Source: Polynucleobacter asymbioticus
Lineage (GTDB): Bacteria > Pseudomonadota > Gammaproteobacteria > Burkholderiales > Burkholderiaceae
Length of the DNA: 64,000 bases
NCBI RefSeq assembly: GCF_018687575.1
Contig: NZ_CP061297.1
Span: 248,001-312,000 of the forward strand
Direction of reading: 5' to 3'
Part shown: positions 1 through 9,181 of the stretch, in pieces
How the letters are laid out: each line of letters begins with the position of its first letter
Position numbering within the stretch: position 1 is the stretch's first letter
Notes under the pieces: generated by a model
The model's input: only the letters and a program-made list of their open reading frames with translations
Told to the model about the DNA's origin: nothing
Databases searched by the model: none
Program-made: the position numbers and the translations under genes

Positions 1-1
1 A

Positions 2-784
2 ACTGAGCGCATTCGCTCTTTTGTTTTAAGGGCTGGCCGAACCACTGCTGGTCAACAGCGTGCCATAGATGAATTAGGCCCTCAGTTTTTAATTCCGTTT
101 CAGGAATCCGCCCTAGATCTGCTACAAGTATTTAATGGCTCTTTGCGTCCCAAGATATTAGAAATTGGCTTTGGCATGGGTGAGACTACCGCCAAAATTG
201 CTGCCTTACGCTCTGAAGATGATTTCCTGGCAATTGAGGTACACCCTCCAGGAGTAGGCGCTTTGCTGAAATTGATTGGCGAGAACAATCTCACCAATTT
301 GCGTTTGATTCGTCATGATGCCGTTGAGGTTTTGGAAAAAATGATTGCCCCAAGCTCGTTGGATGGAATTCATATTTACTTCGCAGACCCATGGCATAAG
401 AAGCGTCACCACAAACGTCGCCTGATTCAAGCGGGGTTCGTAAGACTGCTGATTTCTCGTTTAAAGCCTGGGGCCTATTTGCATCTTGCTACTGATTGGC
501 ACAATTATGCGGAGCAAATGCTTTTAGTTTTAAATGCTGAAACTGAATTATCAAATACATCAACCCAGCAAATGAGTGTTGAAACTTTTTTAGCTGCTGA
601 TATTGCTAGCGAGAGTGAGCTTGCCAAAGGGTCCTTTAAAGAATTCAAGCCGACTCTTGAGCAGTTAGAGGCTAAACATCCTGGGTACGTCGAGAGACCT
701 GCATATAGACCAACCACCAAGTTTGAAACCCGCGGTATTAAGCTGGGGCATGGTGTGTGGGATTTGGTCTATAAGAAAAAATAA
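2..784 (+). CDS. trmB: tRNA (guanine-N7)-methyltransferase, 5' end outside window
   Basis: TrmB methylates guanine 46 in the tRNA variable loop using S-adenosylmethionine. The reading frame is open from base 2, and the upstream codons encode a typical TrmB lead-in ([19 protein letters not shown]), so the real start lies before the window and the TTG at 143 is internal. The SAM-binding motif EIGFGMGE follows at about residue 50 of the visible part. The family motif [14 protein letters not shown] is intact, as is the C-terminal TKFETRG. It ends at a hairpin shared with the convergent dehydrogenase gene. Function is secure; only the first few residues are missing. Confidence 0.93.
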   Translation, partial: TERIRSFVLRAGRTTAGQQRAIDELGPQFLIPFQESALDLLQVFNGSLRPKILEIGFGMGETTAKIAALRSEDDFLAIEVHPPGVGALLKLIGENNLTNLRLIRHDAVEVLEKMIAPSSLDGIHIYFADPWHKKRHHKRRLIQAGFVRLLISRLKPGAYLHLATDWHNYAEQMLLVLNAETELSNTSTQQMSVETFLAADIASESELAKGSFKEFKPTLEQLEAKHPGYVERPAYRPTTKFETRGIKLGHGVWDLVYKKK

Positions 785-802
785 AGTTGGGTTGATGTTA
801 AA

Positions 803-840
803 AAAGCCGCTCACTTAAGCTAAGAGAGCGGCTTTATTAG
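803..840. terminator. Bidirectional intrinsic terminator between trmB and gabD
   Basis: A 10-bp perfect stem (aaagccgctc at 803-812, gagcggcttt at 826-835) encloses a 13-nt loop. There are A residues before it and T residues within and after it. It lies between two convergent genes and can serve both strands. Confidence 0.8.
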
Positions 841-854
841 TTTCTGATCTTGAC

Positions 855-2333
855 TTACAAACCTAGACAAACATATTTGAGTTCCAGGTATTCATCCATA
901 CCGTAGGCGCTCCCTTCACGACCTAAGCCCGACTGTTTAATTCCACCAAATGGTCCTACCTCATTGGAAATGATTCCAGAGTTGACGCCCACGATGCCGT
1001 ATTCAAGGGCTTCAGCGGCTTTCCAGATACGACCAATATCACGGCTATAAAAATAAGAAGCCAATCCAAATTGGCTATTGTTAGCCAGCCTAATTGCTTC
1101 TTCATCGCTTTCAAATGGAATGATTGGGGCAACTGGCCCAAAAGTTTCTTCATGGGTGATGAGCATGTCATTGGTGACATTGGACAAAATAGTGGGCTCA
1201 TAAAAAGTGCCGCCTAAAGGAGAAGGTTTGCCACCAGCAACAAGTTTTGCACCCTTACTAATGGCATCAGCTACATGCCTCTCCACCTTCTCAAGGGCAG
1301 CCTGCTCAATCAATGGTCCTTGGGTATTGCCAGCTTCCATGCCATTACCCATCTTAATCACTTGAATCGCTTTAGCAAACTTCTCGACAAACTCATCCTG
1401 TACTTTTTTATGCACATAGAAGCGATTTGCACAAACGCAGGTTTGACCAGAGTTGCGATATTTAGACGCCATCGCACCAGAAACCGCCGCATCAATATCG
1501 GCATCTTCAAAAACAATAAAAGGGGCATGACCGCCTAGCTCAAGACCTAATTTCTTAACCGTGGGAGCGCATTGCGCCATCAAGATTCGGCCAACTTCGG
1601 TGGAGCCTGTGAATGACAGGTGGCGTACTGTAGGTGATGCGCAGAGTGTTTTGCCAATCTCAATAGAGTGATTAGCATCTGCAGTGAGAATATTAATAAC
1701 CCCTGCCGGAACCCCAGCGCGCTCAGCAAGCTCTGCCAGTGCTAGTGCGCTCAGTGGCGTGAGTTCGGCTGGCTTAATCACAATAGTGCAGCCTGCTGCC
1801 ATTGCCGGTGCAATCTTGCGCGTAATCATAGCGATTGGGAAATTCCAAGGCGTGATGGCAACGCACACACCAATTGGCTGCTTCATGACGATCATGCGCT
1901 TATCGCTCCAAGTGGTGCTTGGAATAGATCCAGCAACCCGCTTGGCCTCTTCAGCAAACCACTCTACAAAAGACGCGGCATAGGCTACTTCACCAGCTGC
2001 CTCAGCGAGCGGCTTGCCTTGCTCTAGGGTCATGAGGGTGGCTAGATCTTGGGTATTCTCAATAATCAGGTCAAACCATTTACGCATCACCTGAGCGCGC
2101 TCTTTTCCAGTTTTACTCTTCCAGATTTGAAAGGCATGCTCGGCAGCTTCAATCGCTCGCTCAGCATCTATTGGTTCAAGGTTGCTGACATCTGCAATGA
2201 GCTCGCCAGTAGCGGGGTTGTGAACCGCAAATGTGTTTCCTGAATGTGTTTTGAACCACGCACCATTAACGAAAGCCTCTTCTTTAAATAGGCTTGGATC
2301 TTTAAGTAATTTGCGGATATCCGTTTTCTGCAT
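855..2333 (-). CDS. gabD: NAD(P)-dependent succinate-semialdehyde dehydrogenase
   Basis: Aldehyde dehydrogenase superfamily protein of 492 residues, the usual length for GabD. It would oxidise succinate semialdehyde to succinate in 4-aminobutyrate catabolism. Visible motifs are TPWNFP (about 161-166), FTGSTEVGR (241-249), the catalytic glutamate E265 in LELGG and the nucleophile C299 in GQTCVCANR. The start ATG gives the expected N-terminal DPSLF...VNG pattern. It stands alone, behind its own A+T-rich promoter region and the nusB terminator. Glutarate semialdehyde or another short semialdehyde is a possible alternative substrate; the ALDH family assignment is certain. Confidence 0.88.
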   Translation of the reverse strand: MQKTDIRKLLKDPSLFKEEAFVNGAWFKTHSGNTFAVHNPATGELIADVSNLEPIDAERAIEAAEHAFQIWKSKTGKERAQVMRKWFDLIIENTQDLATLMTLEQGKPLAEAAGEVAYAASFVEWFAEEAKRVAGSIPSTTWSDKRMIVMKQPIGVCVAITPWNFPIAMITRKIAPAMAAGCTIVIKPAELTPLSALALAELAERAGVPAGVINILTADANHSIEIGKTLCASPTVRHLSFTGSTEVGRILMAQCAPTVKKLGLELGGHAPFIVFEDADIDAAVSGAMASKYRNSGQTCVCANRFYVHKKVQDEFVEKFAKAIQVIKMGNGMEAGNTQGPLIEQAALEKVERHVADAISKGAKLVAGGKPSPLGGTFYEPTILSNVTNDMLITHEETFGPVAPIIPFESDEEAIRLANNSQFGLASYFYSRDIGRIWKAAEALEYGIVGVNSGIISNEVGPFGGIKQSGLGREGSAYGMDEYLELKYVCLGL

Positions 2334-2343
2334 GATGGCGTCT

Positions 2344-2402
2344 CTTTGGGTGAAAGTTATTTTTATTTTATCTCTGAGTGTAGTTTGGATTACTACCCAA
2401 AG
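2344..2402. repeat. Inverted repeat around the gabD promoter region
   Basis: ctttgggt at 2344-2351 is matched by acccaaag at 2395-2402, 43 bases apart. They flank an A+T-rich stretch just upstream of the gabD start. On the minus strand a TAAAAT-like -10 lies between the arms. It could be a pair of operator half-sites, but an 8-bp repeat may be chance. Confidence 0.3.
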
Positions 2403-2410
2403 CTATGGAC

Positions 2411-2447
2411 AAAATAAACCCCCTGGACCTCTTGGAGGCGCAGGGGG
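2411..2447 (-). terminator. Intrinsic terminator after nusB
   Basis: On the minus strand a 7-bp G+C stem (ccccctg at 2419-2425 with caggggg at 2441-2447) is followed by TTTATTTT (positions 2418 down to 2411). It would end the ribB-ribH-nusB transcript before gabD. Confidence 0.65.
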
Positions 2448-2471
2448 TGAGATCTGAATAGAGTCGTGCGT

Positions 2472-2981
2472 CTAAGTCGCCTTCACCTCAGTGCTGCGTA
2501 ACTGTTGAGCTAGGAGATCCAGCACGCCATTGACATATTTATGGCCATCAGTGCCGCCAAATGTTTTGGCTAATTCCACAGCTTCATTGATAGCCACTTT
2601 ATAGGGAACAGCCAAATCCATAGCCAGCTCGTAGGTGCCGATTAGAAGGGCGGCGTGCTCTACAGGAGACAGCTCGTTAATAGGGCGATCGAGCGCCGGG
2701 GTAATGAGACCCTCTAGCTCATCGGTACGCTCTAGCACTCCAGTAAAAATGCCCTGAAACAAATCATGCTGGCAACGGCGAAAGCCAGGATCTTCAGCTA
2801 GCTGCTTGGCAATTGCCGCAGCGTTAGGAAGACTGCCAGCGCGGCGCATGACTAGGCTTTGATAAACGCCTTGTAAAGCATATTCACGGGCACGACGACG
2901 TGGTGTGAGTGAGCGCTTAGGTGCGCTTGGTGCACTGGGTGTACCAGGTGCTGCCTGTGGGCTGGGAACATTTTTATTCAT
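2472..2981 (-). CDS. nusB: Transcription antitermination factor NusB
   Basis: NusB binds boxA RNA together with S10 (NusE) and supports rRNA antitermination. The 169-residue protein has a Pro/Ala/Ser-rich N-terminal tail of about 25 residues and then the all-helical NusB domain, with the recognisable RRRAREYALQGVYQ, ALLIGTYEL and INEAVELAKTFGGTDGHKYVNGVLD. It is last in the ribB-ribH-nusB unit, 8 bases after ribH, an order common in proteobacteria. A terminator follows. Confidence 0.93.
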   Translation of the reverse strand: MNKNVPSPQAAPGTPSAPSAPKRSLTPRRRAREYALQGVYQSLVMRRAGSLPNAAAIAKQLAEDPGFRRCQHDLFQGIFTGVLERTDELEGLITPALDRPINELSPVEHAALLIGTYELAMDLAVPYKVAINEAVELAKTFGGTDGHKYVNGVLDLLAQQLRSTEVKAT

Positions 2982-2989
2982 CTTGGGAA

Positions 2990-3508
2990 TTACTCTTCGG
3001 AAGAATTGATTTCAAAATCAATATCAGGAGTAAGGGCTAAAGCCAGATTGGCCATCTCAACAACTGCTCTTGCGCAATCTGCGCCTTTTACTTGAACACG
3101 CACCTGAGCTTGCTCATCCGTCTCACAGGTGAGCACACCATTAGCGATTGGTAAGCCAGATTCAAGGCATACGCGGGTAATGCCAGCGCCAGATTCGTTG
3201 GACACGAGTTCAAAGTGATAAGTCTCACCACGGATGATGGCGCCTAATGCAACCAGGCCATCAAACTCACCAGTCTCAGCTAGCTTTTGTAGGGCAAAAG
3301 GAATCTCCAGTGCGCCTGGTACGGTGACTAATTTGATATCAGATTGCGACACACCTAGTTTGATTAATTCTTCAATACAAGCAGTAGTCAAGGCAACGCA
3401 ATGATCTTCATTGAAGCGCGCTTGCACAATACCGACACGTAGGTCTTGCCCGTTAAGGTCAGTAGCAAGTACGCCTACAGCAGATTCGTCATTGGATGTA
3501 TTCATCAT
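2990..3508 (-). CDS. ribH: 6,7-dimethyl-8-ribityllumazine synthase
   Basis: RibH condenses 3,4-dihydroxy-2-butanone 4-phosphate (from RibB) with the ribityl-aminouracil made downstream of RibD, giving the substrate of riboflavin synthase. The 172-residue protein shows [18 protein letters not shown] near the N-terminus, the substrate-binding [12 protein letters not shown], the phosphate-site [14 protein letters not shown] and [11 protein letters not shown]. It lies 11 bases downstream of ribB and 8 bases upstream of nusB, so the three are probably co-transcribed. Confidence 0.95.
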   Translation of the reverse strand: MMNTSNDESAVGVLATDLNGQDLRVGIVQARFNEDHCVALTTACIEELIKLGVSQSDIKLVTVPGALEIPFALQKLAETGEFDGLVALGAIIRGETYHFELVSNESGAGITRVCLESGLPIANGVLTCETDEQAQVRVQVKGADCARAVVEMANLALALTPDIDFEINSSEE

Positions 3509-3519
3509 GTTTCCTAGAA

Positions 3520-4662
3520 TTACTTATTTTTAGATTCAAATGGGGTGTAGCCCGTAACTTCAAGCTTGTATCCCGAAAGGCTGGGAACTGGACTAGGGTT
3601 AGCGAGTAAACGCATTTTCCCAACACCAAGATCTTTCAGGATTTGTGCGCCAATGCCGTAAGTACGGAAATCTGTTTTGCGAGCTGGTGGTGTTCCAACA
3701 TTTTCTGAGTGCGTGCCATTGAGTTTGTGAAACTGCACCAGCCAATCCGCATCTCCGGGAGCTGCAATGCCAGATGCATTAAGTAAAACAGCAACACCAG
3801 CCGGTGATGAGGCTATTTTTTGGAGTGCTTGAGCAAGCGGCCAAGAATGGGTGCTCACATTGGCATCTAAGAAATCCAATGCTGTAAGGGGCTCGTGTAC
3901 ACGCACTAAAGTTTCTACGTTCTCTGAAGGCTTGCCATGAACTAAAGCTAAGTGAATGCATGAGCTTGGCGTATCGCGATAGACGATGCCTTGAAACTTG
4001 CCCCAGGGAGTGTCGAACTCGCGCTCACCCTCGCGCACCACAATGCTCTCATGCTGGCTCCGGTATTGAATCAGGTCAGCAATACTGCCAATTTTTAATT
4101 GATGTTCTTTTGCAAACTCTAGCAAATCTGGCAAACGTGCCATGCTGCCATCGTCTTTCATGATCTCGCAAATGACAGCAGTTGGCGAGCAACCTGCCAT
4201 CGCAGCTAAATCACAGCCTGCTTCTGTGTGACCAGAGCGGATCAATACACCACCAGGTTGTGCCATTAAAGGAAAGATGTGACCTGGCTGAACTAGATCA
4301 TTCGGCTTTGCGTTTGCGGCAACTGCCGTCTTAATGGTGTGGGCACGATCTGCTGCTGAGATGCCAGTAGTGACACCGCTAGCTGCTTCAATTGAAACTG
4401 TGAAATTGGTACCCATAGAGGTACCGTTATCGCGCACCATTAGTGGCAGGTTAATTTGTTGGCAGCGCTCACGCGTCAAAGTAAGACAAATGAGTCCACG
4501 ACCATGCTTGGCCATGAAATTCACAGCCTCTGCAGTGACATGGTCGGCAGCCAGTACTAAATCACCTTCATTCTCGCGATCTTCTTCATCGACCAGAATG
4601 ACCATCTTGCCAGCTTTGAGCTCAGCAACGATTTCTTCTGTGGAGGCAAGGTTATTTTGCAT
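3520..4662 (-). CDS. ribB: 3,4-dihydroxy-2-butanone 4-phosphate synthase with degenerate RibA-like domain (RibBX type)
   Basis: The N-terminal half (about 1-205) is a complete RibB domain with the acidic metal-binding [11 protein letters not shown] and the HTEAGCDLA motif. It converts ribulose 5-phosphate to dihydroxybutanone phosphate for riboflavin synthesis. The C-terminal half has the length of GTP cyclohydrolase II but lacks its signatures. The zinc ligands (SECLTGD...RCDCG in active RibA) are replaced by [17 protein letters not shown], and the RQEGRG motif is absent. It therefore resembles the RibBX variants known from proteobacteria and should not make the pyrimidine precursor. A separate ribA is expected elsewhere in the genome. 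First gene of ribB-ribH-nusB; the start ATG is preceded by GAGGG. Confidence 0.9.
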   Translation of the reverse strand: MQNNLASTEEIVAELKAGKMVILVDEEDRENEGDLVLAADHVTAEAVNFMAKHGRGLICLTLTRERCQQINLPLMVRDNGTSMGTNFTVSIEAASGVTTGISAADRAHTIKTAVAANAKPNDLVQPGHIFPLMAQPGGVLIRSGHTEAGCDLAAMAGCSPTAVICEIMKDDGSMARLPDLLEFAKEHQLKIGSIADLIQYRSQHESIVVREGEREFDTPWGKFQGIVYRDTPSSCIHLALVHGKPSENVETLVRVHEPLTALDFLDANVSTHSWPLAQALQKIASSPAGVAVLLNASGIAAPGDADWLVQFHKLNGTHSENVGTPPARKTDFRTYGIGAQILKDLGVGKMRLLANPSPVPSLSGYKLEVTGYTPFESKNK

Positions 4663-4805
4663 AGCCCTCTATTTTAAGCTGAGGAGGGGGTTTTAGGCAC
4701 TGGGCTGGGATCCTAGGGTCGATATTGGAGCAATATCCAGTCTTTCTGACAGTAAGCACCCATGAAGGGCCTATTTTTGCCGCTCTAGTCTCAAGAAAAT
4801 GAGCT

Positions 4806-5144
4806 GTGCTCCCCCTCATTCAAAAATCCTTACCCTCGCTTAATTCAAACACCAAAGCCAATGGATTCATCTTATTGGAGGTTCTGGTGGCAATGAGCCT
4901 AGTAGCAAGCAGTTGGATCGGTTTGAGCAATATCTACCAGGGGATGATTTTGCGCTTAGGTCAACTGCAAGAGAAAAAGGTAGAGCTTAGAAAAGAGATG
5001 GATAGACATGAGCTGACCATATTGGCAGCTGCACAACTAAATAACTCAAACCCAACTGCACGAAAGTTAGCGGATGAATCTATTGGAATGTCTCGTCGGC
5101 CTCGCCCTCTCCCTAGTCTTGGTCGCACCGCTCATCAAAAATAG
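4806..5144 (+). CDS. Type IV minor pilin / pseudopilin, PilV-like
   Basis: Small protein (112 aa) with a class III prepilin signal. A 20-residue leader ends in Gly, followed by FILLEVLVAMSLVASSWIG with Glu at mature position +5 and a hydrophobic helix. That is the pattern cut by PilD and used in type IV pilus minor pilins (PilV/PilI). An in-frame TGA lies just before the GTG at 4806, so GTG is the earliest possible start. The C-terminus overlaps the next gene by 71 bases. First of four minor pilin genes between ribB and ribD. The exact pilin subclass is inferred from order (V, W, X, FimT). Confidence 0.72.
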   Translation: MLPLIQKSLPSLNSNTKANGFILLEVLVAMSLVASSWIGLSNIYQGMILRLGQLQEKKVELRKEMDRHELTILAAAQLNNSNPTARKLADESIGMSRRPRPLPSLGRTAHQK

Positions 5145-5700
5145 CGGTGAGTTCATCGCCAAGCAAATTCAACATGAAAAATCACAGTCTCTGACTGCAG
5201 AAGCAGATCGCGCATTGGAATTGATCGGGCGCGCTATTCGGATGGCCGGTTATCAAAATACTCATGCATCAACTGCATCTGCAAGAAAAAATACTGCTTC
5301 GATTGGTTACCTTCAGGTTCAGAAAAACAATGGATATCGAGGATCTGATTCGCTGATGGTGAAACAGGAGATTTCTCAAGGGGTGGACTTTGATTGCATT
5401 GGTAATACTTTGTCAAAAGAGCGCACTAAAAATAATTTGGCCCATCAAGGATTTTTAGTAGATCGACAAGCATCTGCACCCAAAGGTGTAAAGGTTAACG
5501 GTGGCTCATTGATTTGCCAATCGCTAGATCGACAAGGCCGCATTCAAAACACGACCTTAATGAATGGTATTCACCATCTTTCCTTTGAGCCGCTTCCAGC
5601 CAGTACTGGTAAGGCTTTTAAGGTAAGGTTGGAGATGACTGACGGCGCATCCATTCACCAGAAGTTTGAGCGAATATTTACTACTCGTAATCTACTCTGA
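5074..5700 (+). CDS. Type IV minor pilin, PilW-like, apparently without leader peptide
   Basis: The 208-residue protein begins MNLLECLVGLALSLVLVAPL, the hydrophobic N-terminal helix of a pilin with Glu at position 5. A PilW-like body follows, including AEADRALELIGRAIRMAGYQN. The initiator Met occupies the position that would be +1 of the mature pilin. The codons upstream are TAG (5068-5070) and CGG, so this frame cannot encode a Gly-ended leader. Either the leader is absent, or a frameshift separates it. Probably a pilus-assembly minor pilin, translated together with its overlapping neighbours. Confidence 0.68.
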   Translation: MNLLECLVGLALSLVLVAPLIKNSGEFIAKQIQHEKSQSLTAEADRALELIGRAIRMAGYQNTHASTASARKNTASIGYLQVQKNNGYRGSDSLMVKQEISQGVDFDCIGNTLSKERTKNNLAHQGFLVDRQASAPKGVKVNGGSLICQSLDRQGRIQNTTLMNGIHHLSFEPLPASTGKAFKVRLEMTDGASIHQKFERIFTTRNLL

Positions 5701-5707
5701 ATCTACT

Positions 5708-6037
5708 GTGATTATTGCTTGGGTTCTATCGCTAATGACGCTACTCTCTATGTTGGTAATGCAGTTAGAGCGATTAGCTGCGCTTGAGGTGATGAGCGTC
5801 AACACTTATGTCGAGTCTCAAAAAGAATTTATTGCGGCAGAAAAAGCACTCATTGAATGTGAACAACATCTTTCTAATATCACCGTCCTAGAAAATCCTG
5901 CTTGCCATATACAGTCTGCTGGAAAAAATCTTTGGTTGATATCTAGCAAATCAAAACCCAGGTTAGAGGCTCTTATATTTCTTGATGACAAAACCTATAT
6001 TGCTACACGAGTCAATTGGCGGCAGAACTTTGAATAA
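5708..6037 (+). CDS. Minor pilin PilX-like protein
   Basis: The protein opens with a hydrophobic segment (VIIAWVLSLMTLLSMLVMQLERLAAL) and then FIAAEKALIECEQHL, which resembles the FQAAEAALRDAE stretch of PilX/PulK-type minor pilins. I chose GTG 5708, 7 bases past the PilW stop, because it puts the membrane helix at the N-terminus. A TTG at 5666, inside the PilW gene, is an alternative and would add 14 residues. There is no Gly/Glu+5 prepilin site, as in other PilX/K-type proteins. It overlaps the next gene slightly. Likely part of the pilus initiation complex. Confidence 0.6.
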   Translation: MIIAWVLSLMTLLSMLVMQLERLAALEVMSVNTYVESQKEFIAAEKALIECEQHLSNITVLENPACHIQSAGKNLWLISSKSKPRLEALIFLDDKTYIATRVNWRQNFE

Positions 6038-6578
6038 GCACGATCAAGGTCATAGTTTGCTGGAGTTGATGGCGGTTGCATTGATCATCACCATCACCGC
6101 GATATCGACATTACCTCTATTGCATGAACAAATGGCCGTTCGAGAAATCGACATCATTGCCAGACGTTTTATTGCGCATGCTCAATTTGCAAGAGCCCAA
6201 GCATTGCTATTGGGCGCGCCTGTACGTATCACTCCATTGAAAGAGGGTCTTTGGGAAGAGGGTTGGGTAGTTAAAAGTGTTTGTGAAGAGCGCCAGCCGC
6301 AGCCAACTTGTACTGAGCGGCGCTGGATTTTCCAAGGGGATCTTGTGCAGGTGTATTTCAAGGGTGGGGGCAAGCAGTTTATTGACCCTCATACATCCAA
6401 GAGGGGTATTTTGTTTAATGCTGCTGGTGCTGCCAAAACAGCCCAAGGGGGATTTGTAGCTAATCGCTTGGTATTGGGCCATGACCGAGATTCCAGGCTC
6501 GAGCGGCATCTGATACTGGGTAGCGGGGGACGCTGGCGAATTTGTGATCCGAGTAAGGACTCCAAAGCCTGCAAATAG
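6030..6578 (+). CDS. Type IV pseudopilin, GspH/FimT family
   Basis: Contains a canonical prepilin site (QG then HSLLELMAVALIITITA, with Glu at +5) and a GspH/FimT-type body of about 180 residues, including ARRFIAHAQFARAQALLLG. TTG 6030 gives a short 7-residue leader and overlaps the previous stop; ATG 5985 in the same frame would give a 22-residue leader. Last of four overlapping pilin-like genes. FimT homologues are minor pilins linked to type IV pili, some of which bind DNA. Which role applies here cannot be told from sequence. Confidence 0.72.
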   Translation: MNKHDQGHSLLELMAVALIITITAISTLPLLHEQMAVREIDIIARRFIAHAQFARAQALLLGAPVRITPLKEGLWEEGWVVKSVCEERQPQPTCTERRWIFQGDLVQVYFKGGGKQFIDPHTSKRGILFNAAGAAKTAQGGFVANRLVLGHDRDSRLERHLILGSGGRWRICDPSKDSKACK

Positions 6579-6625
6579 GGCGTATAAATTTGCAGGCTCT
6601 GCCCACAATCGGTTTTAATAGACCC

Positions 6626-7741
6626 ATGTACACCGAAGTTGACCACCAATTGATGAGTCAGGCATTAGACCAGGCTCAAAATGCCCTGTATCTATCGAAT
6701 CCCAACCCGCGGGTGGGATGCATCATTGTGAAAGACGGGGTAGTGATTGGGCAAGGACACACCCAAAGAGTGGGTGGGCCCCATGCAGAAGTTCAGGCGC
6801 TGGCTGATGTCAAGATGAATGGTTTTGACGCTGCTGGATCAACAATCTACGTCACATTAGAGCCCTGTAATCACACTGGTAGAACGCCGCCTTGTGTCGA
6901 TGCCTTAATTGCAGCTAAACCGGCTCTGGTGATTGTGGCGATGTCTGATCCTAACCCCCTGGTTGGCGGGAAAGGTCTGGAGCGATTAAAGGCCGCTGGC
7001 ATTGATGTTCGTTGCGGCTTATTGGAATCTGAAGCTCAAGCATTAAACCGGGGATTCATCTCTAGGATGACTCGAGGTTTACCTTGGGTTCGTATGAAGA
7101 TTGCCGCCAGCTTAGATGGCAAGACAGCCTTACCAAATGGCCAAAGCCAATGGATTACAGGTCCTTTAGCTAGGGCAGATGGCCATCATTGGCGTGCTCA
7201 AGCTTGTGCCATATTGACTGGTGTAGGTACCGTTAAAGAAGATGACCCAAGCCTCAACGTTAGAGATGTCAAGACTGAGCGCCAGCCTTGGAGAATTATT
7301 GTGGACTCTAAGCTGGAGACACCGCTGAATGCAAAGGTATTGAGTAACTCCAAGGGATCGGGCGTCATCTTGGTTTGCGGTTCATTGGCTTCTCAGGAGA
7401 GTCAAGACAAGGCAAAATCATTTGAGGCTCTCGGTGTTGAAGTTATTGCCATGGCTAACGCCAATGGCAAAGTAGATTTACCAAAACTCTTTTCGTATTT
7501 AGCAAAAGAGCGCCACATGAATGAAATCCATGTCGAGGCTGGATTTAAGTTAAACGGATCTTTGCTGAGAGAAGATTGTGTTGACGAGTTATTGCTCTAC
7601 TACGCACCCTTCTTTATGGGTGATGGTATTGGTATGGCGAACATCTCTCCGCTGACCGCCTTGGATCAGCGTCAAGATTGGCAAGTCTTCGATCAAGCTC
7701 TGTTTGGTTCTGACCTTCGTTTACGCTTGAGCAAGAAATAA
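6626..7741 (+). CDS. ribD: Bifunctional diaminohydroxyphosphoribosylaminopyrimidine deaminase / 5-amino-6-(5-phosphoribosylamino)uracil reductase
   Basis: RibD catalyses the second and third steps of riboflavin synthesis: deamination, then NADPH reduction of the ribose. The N-terminal deaminase domain has the zinc site H53-A-E55 with C81 and C90 (PCNHTGRTPPC). The C-terminal reductase domain starts around residue 150 with MKIAASLDGKTAL and contains the ILTGVGTV and VDS motifs. Length is 371 aa from ATG 6626. The frame is open further upstream to a TTG at 6590, but MYTEVDHQLM is the family-like N-terminus. ribE follows after 42 bases. Confidence 0.93.
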   Translation: MYTEVDHQLMSQALDQAQNALYLSNPNPRVGCIIVKDGVVIGQGHTQRVGGPHAEVQALADVKMNGFDAAGSTIYVTLEPCNHTGRTPPCVDALIAAKPALVIVAMSDPNPLVGGKGLERLKAAGIDVRCGLLESEAQALNRGFISRMTRGLPWVRMKIAASLDGKTALPNGQSQWITGPLARADGHHWRAQACAILTGVGTVKEDDPSLNVRDVKTERQPWRIIVDSKLETPLNAKVLSNSKGSGVILVCGSLASQESQDKAKSFEALGVEVIAMANANGKVDLPKLFSYLAKERHMNEIHVEAGFKLNGSLLREDCVDELLLYYAPFFMGDGIGMANISPLTALDQRQDWQVFDQALFGSDLRLRLSKK

Positions 7742-7783
7742 CCTTTCAAGAAAATTACATAAAACCTTATTTAAGATCTCACT

Positions 7784-8401
7784 ATGTTTACTGGAATTAT
7801 TACGGCAGTTGGTCAAATCAAAAGCGCTCAAGCTAAAGGCGATGGCCTGCACTTGGTAGTTGAAGTACCTTCTGGGTATCTTGATGATGTAGCTCTGGGT
7901 GACAGTATTGCGATTCAGGGTGCCTGCATGACAGCTACTGAATTGACTGAAACTACCTTTGCCTTAGACATCTCACGCGAGTCTTTGAATAAGACGATTG
8001 GCTTGGATAAAGTAGGATCGGTGAACCTAGAAAAAGCCCTGCGACTCAATGATCGCTTAGGCGGTCATTTGGTAAGCGGCCATGTGGATGGTGTTGGCAA
8101 GGTTGCACACTTTGCAACGGTTGTTGATGATGCTTATGGCTCTTGGCTGCTTCAAATTGAAGCCCCTAAAACATTGGCACCATTCTTGGCATACAAAGGA
8201 TCGATTGTTGTTAATGGAGTTTCGTTAACAGTTAATAAAACGCAAGACAGCAAGGATGCTTGCATAGTGGATATCAACATCATTCCGCATACACTTGAGA
8301 ACACCACCTTGGGCAAGCTAAAGCAGGGTGATGCCGTGAATCTAGAAGTAGATTTAATTGCGCGTTATGTTGCGCGCATGATGGAAACAAAAGCTCAGTA
8401 G
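7784..8401 (+). CDS. ribE: Riboflavin synthase, alpha subunit
   Basis: Riboflavin synthase dismutates two lumazine molecules (the RibH product) into riboflavin and the pyrimidine recycled to RibH. The 205-residue protein shows the internal lumazine-binding duplication: MFTGIITAVGQI opens the first half, and GHLVSGHVDGVGKV opens the second near residue 98. Start ATG and length match the family. It follows ribD on the plus strand and ends 10 bases from the convergent queC. Confidence 0.95.
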   Translation: MFTGIITAVGQIKSAQAKGDGLHLVVEVPSGYLDDVALGDSIAIQGACMTATELTETTFALDISRESLNKTIGLDKVGSVNLEKALRLNDRLGGHLVSGHVDGVGKVAHFATVVDDAYGSWLLQIEAPKTLAPFLAYKGSIVVNGVSLTVNKTQDSKDACIVDINIIPHTLENTTLGKLKQGDAVNLEVDLIARYVARMMETKAQ

Positions 8402-8411
8402 AGCTGCAGAC

Positions 8412-9152
8412 TTACTTATTTTGGTAGCGCGTTGGATCGCTCAAGTTGGCTTGCTTAAAGCCTGCCTGTCTTAGGCGGCAAGATTCACATTCTCCGCAGG
8501 CTTCACCCAAATCATTTGCTTGGTAGCAAGAAACGGTTTGCGAATAGTCGACACCCAAAGTGCTGCCCAGTTGAATGATCTCTGCTTTGCTCATGCTGAT
8601 GATCGGCGCATGAACCCGAAAGCGATTCTCATTATTGATAGCTTCTACACCAGCTTTAGTGGCTAAGTTCGCCATAGTCTCAAATGAGGCAACATATTCT
8701 GGGCGACAGTCTGGGTAGCCTGAGTAATCAACGGCATTAGCGCCATAAAAAATATCCAATCCACCTAATGACTCTGCCCAGCCTAAAGCAAGCGATAACA
8801 AAATCGTATTGCGAGCGGGCACATAAGTAATGGGGATTTCTAGATCTTTACCTGGGATAATCGGAATGTCGATTGATGAGTCAGTCAAGGCCGACCCACC
8901 AAAGCGCGTGAGATCTAAATTCACCACCTCATGACGCACAACACCCATTTTCTTAGCAATATGTTTTGCCGCTGCTAACTCAGAAGAGTGGCGTTGACCG
9001 TAACCAACGGATAAAACATAGGGCGCGTAACCAAGGTCTTTTGCGAGAGCCAGAATTGTGCTGGAATCTAGGCCACCTGAAAACAAAATCACTGCCGGTG
9101 CATTGGGTTTGCGAGGAGCAATGCTTTCAAAAGCAGCGGATAACTTAGACAT
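8412..9152 (-). CDS. queC: 7-cyano-7-deazaguanine (preQ0) synthase
   Basis: QueC converts 7-carboxy-7-deazaguanine to preQ0, using ATP and ammonia, in queuosine tRNA modification. The N-terminal PP-loop FSGGLDSS (about 24-31) and the C-terminal zinc ligands in [17 protein letters not shown] are intact. It lies 29 bases downstream of cpoB. In many related bacteria queE sits between the two genes, and it is missing here. FolE, which supplies the pathway's first intermediate, is encoded 18 kb away. Confidence 0.93.
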   Translation of the reverse strand: MSKLSAAFESIAPRKPNAPAVILFSGGLDSSTILALAKDLGYAPYVLSVGYGQRHSSELAAAKHIAKKMGVVRHEVVNLDLTRFGGSALTDSSIDIPIIPGKDLEIPITYVPARNTILLSLALGWAESLGGLDIFYGANAVDYSGYPDCRPEYVASFETMANLATKAGVEAINNENRFRVHAPIISMSKAEIIQLGSTLGVDYSQTVSCYQANDLGEACGECESCRLRQAGFKQANLSDPTRYQNK

Positions 9153-9181
9153 GGAAAAGTATGTAAGCCTTGGTTGCTGAA

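Noticed and set aside
4663..4805. Possible FMN riboswitch upstream of ribB
   Set aside because: The minus-strand leader lacks the conserved RFN blocks. Only a small hairpin (gatattg / caatatc at 4721-4737) is present.
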